From: Methanothermus fervidus DSM 2088
GTDB lineage: Archaea > Methanobacteriota > Methanobacteria > DSM-2088 > Methanothermaceae
Direction of reading: 5' to 3'
Assembly: GCA_000166095.1 (NCBI GenBank)
Contig: CP002278.1
Location: 590,001 to 654,000, forward strand
DNA: 64,000 nucleotides
The notes beneath the pieces are model-generated. The model worked only from the letters and a program-made list of their open reading frames with translations. It searched no databases and was not told the origin of the DNA. Of this stretch, positions 1-7,050 are shown in pieces. Every line of letters starts with the position of its first letter. Within the stretch, counting starts at the first letter, position 1. Made by a program: the position numbers and the translations under genes.

Positions 1-1
1 A

Positions 2-238
2 TTACTTAAAAAAGGCAAAACTCCAAAAGAAGTTTCTAAAATTATGAATATACCTCTAAAGACTGTGTATTACCTCAAAGGAAACTTAAAACTTAAAAGA
101 GGTAAAAAACCAAAATACACGAAAGAAACAAGGTTAAAAGTTAAAAAGATGGCTAAAAAAGGAGTTAGTGCTAGAGAAATATCTAAAAAAATGAACATAC
201 CTTTAAGAACTGTCTATTACATATTAAGGAGTGAGTAG
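2..238 (+). CDS. Tandem helix-turn-helix protein, 3' part only
   Basis: The reading frame is open from the first bases of the window, so the start lies upstream and only the last 78 residues are seen. They contain two near-identical copies of an HTH-like unit about 45 residues apart, both built around MNIPL(K/R)TVYY and preceded by KKG-x(3)-(R/K)E(V/I)SK. The pattern resembles resolvase or Sigma-70 region 4-like DNA-binding helices, so DNA binding is inferred. The frame ends just before, or overlapping, the glycosyltransferase start, which suggests co-transcription. No function beyond likely DNA binding can be given. Confidence 0.6.
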   Translation, partial: LLKKGKTPKEVSKIMNIPLKTVYYLKGNLKLKRGKKPKYTKETRLKVKKMAKKGVSAREISKKMNIPLRTVYYILRSE

Positions 239-245
239 TGATCAA

Positions 246-1169
246 ATGTTACCCACATTATCTGCATTCATAGTATCGTTCTTAGCTACATACTTAATAA
301 TGCCAAAATTGATTAAGAAGTTAAAAAATGCGGAAATTATAGGTAAAGACATACATAAGCCAACAAAACCACTTATTCCAGAAATGGGTGGTTTAGGTAT
401 CTTATTAGGGTTTTTTTTAGGAGTTTCTATTGCTTATTTTTTATTACCTCATTATCATTTTTTATTGGCTTTAGTGGTTGTATTTTTTGTAGGGATTGTA
501 GGTGTAATAGATGACCTTGTGAATTTATCTTGGAAAGAAAAAATATTTTTATTATTTTTTTCCTCTTTACCAGTTATCTTCACTTTCCCAAAAACAATTT
601 TTTATTTAATCTTAATACCTTTAGCATTTATAGTGGTGCCCAATTTAACTAATATGTTAGCAGGGTTAAATGGTCTTGAATCTGGTTTAGGATCAATAGT
701 AATGTTCTTTATAACAATTGTGTGTGTTATTTTAGGAAAATTTCATGTTACTCCAATATCTGCTGCAATGTTTGGGTCTTTATTTGCATTTTTACTCTAT
801 AACAAATATCCAGCACGTATTTTTCCAGGAGATGTTGGAACATTGACAATAGGAGCATGTATTTGTGTTGTTGCATTTTTTGGAAATATAGAATTCATCG
901 TTTTAATTATGCTAATGCCTTATATTATAGATGCCTCACTTAAGTTTTTTTCTGCTGGAATAATGGAAAGATCACAGCATAAACCAACAAAAGTTACAAA
1001 GGATGGATTACTTGTTCTTCCAAAAGAAAGAAATTTTAACTCACTTATTAGGCTGTTATTACTTAAAAAACCTATGAAAGAGAATGAAATTGTTAAAATA
1101 ATATGGGTAATAGAAATAATCTTTTGTATTCTCGCTGTTTTATTAACCTATGCTTATGATTTTGTTTAA
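246..1169 (+). CDS. UDP-GlcNAc:polyprenyl-phosphate GlcNAc-1-phosphate transferase (GT4/MraY family)
   Basis: This polytopic membrane enzyme family transfers a sugar-1-phosphate from a UDP-sugar to a polyprenyl phosphate, the first step of lipid-linked oligosaccharide or cell-surface glycan synthesis. About ten hydrophobic segments are visible. Family signatures appear in order: KPLIPEMGG near the N-terminus, the acidic GVIDDLVNL loop, NMLAGLNGLE, and FPGDVGTLT, followed by an Arg/His-rich cytoplasmic loop. The length of 307 residues is normal. ATG 246 is preferred because AAGGAGTGA lies upstream; a GTG at 231 has no room for a ribosome site. It probably feeds N-glycosylation (AglH-like), but the exact sugar cannot be read from sequence. 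Confidence 0.82.
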   Translation: MLPTLSAFIVSFLATYLIMPKLIKKLKNAEIIGKDIHKPTKPLIPEMGGLGILLGFFLGVSIAYFLLPHYHFLLALVVVFFVGIVGVIDDLVNLSWKEKIFLLFFSSLPVIFTFPKTIFYLILIPLAFIVVPNLTNMLAGLNGLESGLGSIVMFFITIVCVILGKFHVTPISAAMFGSLFAFLLYNKYPARIFPGDVGTLTIGACICVVAFFGNIEFIVLIMLMPYIIDASLKFFSAGIMERSQHKPTKVTKDGLLVLPKERNFNSLIRLLLLKKPMKENEIVKIIWVIEIIFCILAVLLTYAYDFV

Positions 1170-1239
1170 TACTCTTCTAAATAAATTTTTATCTTTTTCT
1201 TTTTTCAGTGCTTTGAAACTTTCGATGATAACTTCTTCA

Positions 1240-1989
1240 CTACTTTTTGATAATTCCCCCCCCCGCAACAATACTGCGAAGCATTTTTGCAAAACTATTT
1301 ATCTTTCTCAAGCCTGCCTCCTTTGAATATTTTATACATTTATCAAAGGATTTTTCTGCATGCTTATACCAACCTCTTCTCAAATTTCTAATTGAATATA
1401 AAAAATATAGGTAAGAGCATGCTTTCTCATCACCTATTGCTTCAGCAATGTTGATAGCCTCTTCCAATGGTAAAATTGATGAATTCCTGTAAAGTTCTAA
1501 ATATTCTTCTGGGATTTTGAGTTCTGAAACTAAATCATCGGCAATTTCTTTTAATTTATCCAATTTAACTTCAATTTTTTTAGAAGAGTCTTCTGGGAAT
1601 TCTTTATACAAACCTCTAATTTTTGAAGCTTCCATTGCTTTTTTTACTCTTTCAACCTCACGAATTTTTTCTAAGACCCTATCCCTATCTTCTCCTTTTA
1701 GATTTTTAAGTAATTGTTTATACAATTCTAGACTCTCATCTACTTTTTTCTGAGTAAAATATATATCAGCTAATGATTCTTGGATGTAATTTTTATATAT
1801 GTTGTCATTAATTTCCTCTGCAATGTCACGTGCTTTAAGGAGATTATCTATAGCTTTCTCAAATTTTTCATCATCAAAGTAATGTTTACTTAATTCACAT
1901 AAAATTTCCATTTCTCTTCTCTTAATTTTAGTTAATTCATCTAAAAGACTTTCAATACTTTTTTTCTTGCCAAATAACTTGCCAATCAT
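1240..1989 (-). CDS. Tetratricopeptide-repeat protein, C-terminus cut by a G9 tract
   Basis: A 249-residue, helix-rich soluble protein with TPR-like units at about residues 28-65 and 66-105 and a further pair near 165-235. These probably form a protein-binding scaffold. Its start overlaps the stop of the upstream KaiC-like gene by four bases (ATGA), so the two are translationally coupled and probably act together. The last seven codons follow a run of nine G residues (1256-1264 on this strand). Removing one G opens a 34-codon amphipathic continuation to 1143, so the present C-terminus may be an artefact or a switchable state. Partner and role are unknown. Confidence 0.7.
   Translation of the reverse strand: MIGKLFGKKKSIESLLDELTKIKRREMEILCELSKHYFDDEKFEKAIDNLLKARDIAEEINDNIYKNYIQESLADIYFTQKKVDESLELYKQLLKNLKGEDRDRVLEKIREVERVKKAMEASKIRGLYKEFPEDSSKKIEVKLDKLKEIADDLVSELKIPEEYLELYRNSSILPLEEAINIAEAIGDEKACSYLYFLYSIRNLRRGWYKHAEKSFDKCIKYSKEAGLRKINSFAKMLRSIVAGGGIIKK
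1256..1264 (-). repeat. Mononucleotide run G9 near the TPR gene 3' end
   Basis: Nine consecutive C on the plus strand (G on the coding strand) lie in a region otherwise very poor in G+C. It is the only such run noticed. The annotated frame stops seven codons later. An eight-G version would read through for 34 more codons, and a ten-G version would stop after about 17. Such a run is prone to polymerase slippage and to sequencing error. Confidence 0.9.
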
Positions 1990-2666
1990 TTTATTACCAC
2001 GCCTTCTTTTGTTACTTTATATTTCCAACGTTTTTTAAATATTTCAGATGCTAAAGCTTCAACTTCTAACTCGTCGCCAGTTATGTGAATGATATTGTCG
2101 CACAATGCTTTTATCATGTTTTCACTCTTAGTTGCTGCTGAGCCTTCGTGATAACAAATCATGCTTGTGCCTTTAGCAGCTTTCATCCTCATGTTGTATG
2201 TGTACAACATTCTTAAGATACGTTTTTCATCGTTAAAAAGAATTAAATATGATAAAGAATCCATCACAACTCTGACATTTGATTTTACTTTTTGTAAAAT
2301 TAATGATAATTTTAAAATTAAACCAGTTATGTCATTTACTGATACAGAGAAATGATTAGGAAATGATAGTTTTTTTGGTTTTGAAGGTAAAATATCTATA
2401 ACAAATAATTTTCCTTCATTAAAAAAGGTTTCAAAATTGAAACCAAAATCCTTACTACTTTCTGCAATATTTTTCCAGGGAGATTCTGTATTTATCAAAA
2501 TACCTGATTCTCCTGCCTCAAGACCTGAATACAAAAAATGCCATGAGATTAATGTTTTTCCAGTTTTTGGAGGACCATATAATAATGTAGTAGTGCCTCT
2601 TGGAATTAACCCCCCTTCATGTAAAGAATTCATTCCCTGAATACCTATAGGAACTTTGTCAACCAT
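1986..2666 (-). CDS. KaiC/RadA-like RecA-superfamily ATPase
   Basis: A single RecA-fold domain of 226 residues. The N-terminus has the KaiC-type segment IGIQGMNSLHEGGLIPRG, followed by the Walker A motif GPPKTGKT at residues 31-38 and a Walker B-like VVMDSLSYL. This is the short archaeal 'RecA-superfamily ATPase implicated in signal transduction' type, for which no single cellular role is established. ATG 2666 has AAGGTGG seven bases upstream; the frame extends further upstream to 2855 without a ribosome site. It is the first gene of a pair with the TPR protein. A 12-bp palindrome lies in its leader or promoter region. Confidence 0.78.
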   Translation of the reverse strand: MVDKVPIGIQGMNSLHEGGLIPRGTTTLLYGPPKTGKTLISWHFLYSGLEAGESGILINTESPWKNIAESSKDFGFNFETFFNEGKLFVIDILPSKPKKLSFPNHFSVSVNDITGLILKLSLILQKVKSNVRVVMDSLSYLILFNDEKRILRMLYTYNMRMKAAKGTSMICYHEGSAATKSENMIKALCDNIIHITGDELEVEALASEIFKKRWKYKVTKEGVVIK

Positions 2667-2711
2667 GTAAACCACCTTAAGTAATAATATAATGTAAGAT
2701 ACCATAGATTG

Positions 2712-2723
2712 TACATGCATGTA
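2712..2723. promoter_or_regulatory. 12-bp perfect palindrome, possible operator
   Basis: TACATGCATGTA lies 46-57 bases upstream of the KaiC-like start codon, beside an A+T-rich TATA-like stretch on the minus strand. Position and symmetry fit a dimeric regulator site. No second copy was found nearby. Confidence 0.3.
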
Positions 2724-2815
2724 TTTATTTGAACAGAGTTTTAAAGATTTGATCTTTGCTTGTGAAATATTGTAGTACACATATAAAAAATTTTCATGCC
2801 GGGGGGAGAAATAAA

Positions 2816-2932
2816 ATGTTATATTGTCTTTACTTAGGATCAGTGTTAATGTCAAAGAATAATTTTAAAACCATAATTATTTTAATTTTTCAAAACGGGA
2901 AAAATTTGATTCAAAAAAAATTTGAGAGATGA
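2816..2932 (+). CDS. Possible 38-residue leader ORF upstream of nth
   Basis: A short frame opens at ATG 2816, seven bases after the run GGGGGGAG at 2801-2808, which would be a strong ribosome site. It closes with a TGA that overlaps the nth start in an ATGA junction (2929-2932). The nth gene itself has only a weak GAGAG upstream, so translational coupling is plausible. The encoded peptide has a short hydrophobic middle and a basic end and matches nothing I recognise. A TATA-like ACATATAAAAAA sits at about 2779-2790. It may simply be a spurious ORF. Confidence 0.35.
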   Translation: MLYCLYLGSVLMSKNNFKTIIILIFQNGKNLIQKKFER

Positions 2933-3564
2933 GTATGAAAAATAAAAAAATGATTACTATTATTTTAAAAAAATTAAAAGAATTATATCCTGAGAAAATT
3001 AAACAACGAGATCCTTATAAAGTGTTGATAGAAACTATTTTATCACAACGTACAAAAGACGAAAATACAAAAAAAGCATCAAAAAAATTATTCTCTAAAT
3101 ATGATACCATAGAAAAAATTGCTAATGCACAAGAAAAAGATCTTGAAAAATTAATAAAATGTGTAGGATTCTATAGAGTTAAAGCCAAAAGAATTAAGAA
3201 AATATCTAAAATTTTAATAAATAAATATGATGGTAAAGTACCTAAAAATTTAAAAGAACTTCTAAAATTGCCAGGAGTTGGAAGAAAAACTGCTAATTGT
3301 GTGTTAGTTTATGGATTTAATGAGGATGCAATACCTGTAGATACACATGTTCATAGAGTTGCAAATAGAATCGGATTAGTTAATACAAAAACTCCTGAAG
3401 AAACAGAGAAAACCCTCAGGAAAATAATACCAAGAGATTATTGGAAAGAAGTTAACAAATTGTTTGTAGAATTTGGAAAGAATATATGTAAGCCAACTAA
3501 TCCTAAACATGAAAAATGTCCAATAAAAAAATTTTGTAAGTATGTGGAAAATCTAGAAGTTTAA
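2929..3564 (+). CDS. nth: Endonuclease III (DNA glycosylase/AP lyase)
   Basis: This enzyme removes oxidised pyrimidines from DNA and nicks the abasic site, as part of base excision repair. The 211 residues contain the helix-hairpin-helix LPGVGRKTANCV with the catalytic Lys, and the catalytic Asp in VDTHVHR. The C-terminal iron-sulfur loop reads C-x6-H-x2-C-x5-C, whereas the family norm is C-x6-C-x2-C-x5-C. One Cys ligand is therefore replaced by His; the cluster may be Cys3His-ligated, weakened or absent. The gene ends convergently with the RecJ-like gene, overlapping four bases. Confidence 0.93.
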   Translation: MSMKNKKMITIILKKLKELYPEKIKQRDPYKVLIETILSQRTKDENTKKASKKLFSKYDTIEKIANAQEKDLEKLIKCVGFYRVKAKRIKKISKILINKYDGKVPKNLKELLKLPGVGRKTANCVLVYGFNEDAIPVDTHVHRVANRIGLVNTKTPEETEKTLRKIIPRDYWKEVNKLFVEFGKNICKPTNPKHEKCPIKKFCKYVENLEV

Positions 3565-5741
3565 GGTTTCAAAGCTGCTATCTTTTTTGCAAAAGATTCT
3601 AAAACTTTTTTAGAAAGACCTTCCACATATTTCATAGAACCAACGCCTTCATGTCCGCCACCGTCTATTGATGCTTCAGGTATTTCTTTTTTAAGTTCAG
3701 AAATAACTTTATTTAAGTTAAAACCCATTTCTTTGTATACAGTTTCTGTAGACCTAACAACAGCAAAATCAGGTCCATAAGCTAATGTAACAATCGGAGT
3801 GTTTTCACCTTTTTTTTGTACAAAATGATCATGCACAAAACCGCATGTTTTACCTGGAGCAGGAAACGTAAATTTATGTGAATATTTTTCAACGTCTAAA
3901 ACATTTAAAATAATACCATTTGGTAATTTACGTGATTTTACATGTGGTAAAGCAGCTTTTAATTGTTCTTTAACTTTTCGTTTATATTCATTGTACACGA
4001 TTTCCACTAATTTTCGTTGTTTATCAAGACCTGAAAATCCTAATAAGGTATCAATTATACCCCTACCATCTCTAAATCTCAAATAGAATGCTTCAAAATC
4101 TAAACATGCTGCAATTTTTTCAAGATCTTTTTTACTATATCCCTTGGATTCTGCAAGTTTTATGTATCTTTCTGCTTCTAAAGATTGTGATCGGTCACCT
4201 ACAGCTGCTATTCCTGGTATATGTAAAATCATGTCTTTTATTTTTGGATTAATCATTTTTGAGATTTCAGATGCTAATGCCCCAGCAGGTATTTCTGAAT
4301 CTCCCCCAACTAAATATGGATTAACATGTACATCCACATAATCATCTACTATAACTTTACCATCAACAACTTCTCCTGGATAATGATGATCCACTACCAC
4401 TGTTTCTAAGTCATATACTTTTGTTTTCATTAAAGAAACCAAGTCTTCCTCTGTGGATCCATTATCTAGTAGAATTAGCAATGGTAACTTTTGGTCGTAC
4501 CTTTCACAATCTTCCAATGCCATAGATAAATCTTTAACTACGTCTTCCAATTCATAAAATGGTGCCTTACTAGGTGATCTTCTGAAACAATGCCATTCTG
4601 CTTCTGGATCTGGATTTATTTTGCGTATTAATGGTAACACTGCTTTTTCAATTGCTACGCCAGCACATATTCCATCTGCATCTGCATGATGTCTAACCAA
4701 TATGGGTCTACCATCAAATATTGCCCGTCTTATTGTTCTTGCTGCATCAACAAGTTTTGGATGAAGTTTATTAAGAACATCGCTCTTTACATATAACTCT
4801 ATGTATTGAGGTTCAGCCCATTTTTCAATAGCTTCATTTATTAATTCTCTTACACGTGTAGCATCTTTACCAATTAATCTTTCCATTGATGCTACTTCTA
4901 TTTGCACTTTACCTCCATGCTGATTAACTGTGCCAATTACTTCAACAATATTACCTGTTTTGATGTGTGGATAGGCTCTTATACCTGGTTCATCAAATGC
5001 AGCTGCCCAAACAGTGTCAGTTTCATCTGCTATTGTGAAGAGTGTAGGTCCTGAAGTCTGCTGTACTTGTATAACTTCCCCCACAACCCTCACAGTTTTA
5101 CCTATTAATTTTTCATTGATATCTTTTGCTTTTGTCCTTTCAATTTCTTTTTTGACTTTAACTATCTCATAAGGTTTAGTAAGGGTTACTGGTTGAAGGT
5201 CAATCTCTCCTTTATGTGGCCTTACATCCAAAACTTTCACAAATACTTTTTGCCCTATTTCATAATTTTGAGGTATTACATCTTTCATTAATCCCCAAAC
5301 ACGATCATTAAGTTTTACAAACACTCCATATCTTTCTATTCTTCCAACTTCTCCTCTATATATTTTTTTAGCTTCAACATCCTCTATATCACATGCAGGA
5401 TGTAAAACATATACTGAAGTCTTTTTTTTACAGTCTGAACAATATTCTAAGCCAGGTTTAATAATTTTTCCACATTTTGGACATACGTTTATTTCACCTT
5501 TGCCTTTACATTTTTTACAAGTTTCTCGCACTTCTATTTCACCTTTACCATCGCATACATCACAGGGAATCCCATGTTCTTCGTCTAAATCAAATTTTTC
5601 TAAAGTATTTTTTGGGATTCCTTTAACATGTTCTTTCACGTTTTCAAAGTCTTTATAACCAGTTCCACCACATGCTTCACAAATCTTATAGTTTACTACA
5701 ATATAACCTTTCCCTTTACATTCTGGACATTTTCTTATCAA
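3561..5741 (-). CDS. Archaeal RecJ-like DHH exonuclease with DnaJ-type zinc finger
   Basis: A 726-residue multidomain protein of the archaea-specific COG1107 type. In order it has four DnaJ-like CxxCxGxG repeats plus a CPKCG/CSDC zinc ribbon (to about residue 110), an S1 domain (about 130-195), an OB-fold (about 215-295), a DHH phosphoesterase core and a DHHA1 domain. The core shows RHHADADG, LDNGS and VVDHHYPG; the DHHA1 domain ends in DGGGHEG. The family is linked to single-stranded nucleic acid cleavage in replication or repair; the exact substrate is not settled. The start is TTG 5741, spaced correctly from GGAGGTGA; the in-frame GTG at 5750 lies inside that ribosome site. Confidence 0.88.
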   Translation of the reverse strand: MIRKCPECKGKGYIVVNYKICEACGGTGYKDFENVKEHVKGIPKNTLEKFDLDEEHGIPCDVCDGKGEIEVRETCKKCKGKGEINVCPKCGKIIKPGLEYCSDCKKKTSVYVLHPACDIEDVEAKKIYRGEVGRIERYGVFVKLNDRVWGLMKDVIPQNYEIGQKVFVKVLDVRPHKGEIDLQPVTLTKPYEIVKVKKEIERTKAKDINEKLIGKTVRVVGEVIQVQQTSGPTLFTIADETDTVWAAAFDEPGIRAYPHIKTGNIVEVIGTVNQHGGKVQIEVASMERLIGKDATRVRELINEAIEKWAEPQYIELYVKSDVLNKLHPKLVDAARTIRRAIFDGRPILVRHHADADGICAGVAIEKAVLPLIRKINPDPEAEWHCFRRSPSKAPFYELEDVVKDLSMALEDCERYDQKLPLLILLDNGSTEEDLVSLMKTKVYDLETVVVDHHYPGEVVDGKVIVDDYVDVHVNPYLVGGDSEIPAGALASEISKMINPKIKDMILHIPGIAAVGDRSQSLEAERYIKLAESKGYSKKDLEKIAACLDFEAFYLRFRDGRGIIDTLLGFSGLDKQRKLVEIVYNEYKRKVKEQLKAALPHVKSRKLPNGIILNVLDVEKYSHKFTFPAPGKTCGFVHDHFVQKKGENTPIVTLAYGPDFAVVRSTETVYKEMGFNLNKVISELKKEIPEASIDGGGHEGVGSMKYVEGLSKKVLESFAKKIAALKP

Positions 5742-5812
5742 AACTTTCACCTCCAGAAATACAAATTTTTATAAAAGTGAATTTGGTATATACTGTTGAG
5801 AGAGGTGTAGAC

Positions 5813-6976
5813 ATGAATGACGCCAAGAAATTCATAATCCTCATGGGGATCGTAAGTTTATTTGCAGATATGACCTATGAAGGTGCAAAAGGAATTGCAG
5901 GACAATATCTAGCACTTTTAGGTGCAAGTGCTATAATTGTAGGATTTACTGCTGGATTTGGTGAATTGGCAGGATATGCTGTCAGATTTTTATCAGGATA
6001 TTTAAGTGATAAAACATTAAAACATTGGAGTATAACTTTTGTAGGATATTTCATAAATTTGTTTGCAGTGCCTCTTTTAGCATTTGTTAATAGATGGGAA
6101 CTTGCAACAATGCTTCTCATAGCAGAAAGAATAGGAAAAGGCATTAGAACTCCACCTAGAGATGCAATGTTATCTTATGCTACTGCACATACAGGAAGGG
6201 GATGGGGCTTTGGTATACATGAAGCTTTGGATCAAATAGGCGCTGTTCTTGGACCTCTTATCATGTTTACAGTTTTATATTTAAAAGGAAGTTACAAAAC
6301 ATGTTTTATTATTTTAGCATTGCCAGCTATATTATGTATCTCAATTTTAATAATTTCTTATTTTTTATACCCAAAACCTGAAAAACTTGAGATTGAAACA
6401 AAAATTGGTATAAAATCAATGAGTAAAGCATATTGGATATATGTAGCTGCAGCTTCACTAATAGCTCTTGGATTTGCGGATTTTCCACTAATAGCATATC
6501 ACATAAAACAAAATTTTATATTTTCAGATGAAATTATTCCGCTTTTGTTTAGTTTAGCAATGGCTATCGATGGTATATCAGCTTTAATATTTGGAAGAAT
6601 GTTTGATAAATTTGGAATAGTAATTTTAGCTGTATCCATACTTCTATCATCGTTTTTTGCACCTTTAACATTTCTTGGAGGGAGTATTTTAGTAATTATT
6701 GGAATATGTCTTTGGGGAATGGGCATGGGTGTTAATGAATCAATAATGAGATCTATGGTTACAATATTAAGTCCGAAAGAAAAAAGAGGATCAGCATTTG
6801 GAACATTTCACATGATTTTTGGTATTTCATGGTTTATAGGAAGTTTCATCATGGGGTTTTTATATGAGATTTCACTGGTTATTTTAGCCCTCTTTTCTGT
6901 AGCCACTCAGTTATCTTCTCTTATATTCATATATATCTTATATAAGATGAGTTACTCCACAGAGCTTCCTTCATAG
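5813..6976 (+). CDS. Major facilitator superfamily transporter
   Basis: A 387-residue inner-membrane protein with about twelve hydrophobic segments in two halves. The loop between segments 4 and 5 carries the conserved GKGIRTPPRDA stretch seen in one MFS subfamily of putative drug or metabolite exporters. The start ATG 5813 follows GAGAGGTG. The upstream frame that runs back to 5672 overlaps the opposite-strand gene and has no ribosome site. A TATA-like TTTATAAAA is at about 5767-5776. The neighbours are unrelated, so the substrate cannot be inferred. Confidence 0.8.
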   Translation: MNDAKKFIILMGIVSLFADMTYEGAKGIAGQYLALLGASAIIVGFTAGFGELAGYAVRFLSGYLSDKTLKHWSITFVGYFINLFAVPLLAFVNRWELATMLLIAERIGKGIRTPPRDAMLSYATAHTGRGWGFGIHEALDQIGAVLGPLIMFTVLYLKGSYKTCFIILALPAILCISILIISYFLYPKPEKLEIETKIGIKSMSKAYWIYVAAASLIALGFADFPLIAYHIKQNFIFSDEIIPLLFSLAMAIDGISALIFGRMFDKFGIVILAVSILLSSFFAPLTFLGGSILVIIGICLWGMGMGVNESIMRSMVTILSPKEKRGSAFGTFHMIFGISWFIGSFIMGFLYEISLVILALFSVATQLSSLIFIYILYKMSYSTELPS

Positions 6977-7010
6977 AGAAAACTAGCCTAAAGACAGTAT
7001 TCCTAGAGAT

Positions 7011-7046
7011 TTTCTTGTCGATAAAGTTAAAAATTTTAACAAGAAA
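7011..7046. terminator. Inverted repeats between convergent genes
   Basis: TTTCTTGT (7011-7018) pairs with ACAAGAAA (7039-7046), and inside it GTTAAAA/TTTTAAC (7026-7040) forms a second near-continuous palindrome. The element fills the gap between the converging MFS and secreted-protein genes. It could be a two-way terminator; archaeal termination mainly needs T-tracts, so this is inference from position. Confidence 0.35.
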
Positions 7047-7050
7047 TAAT

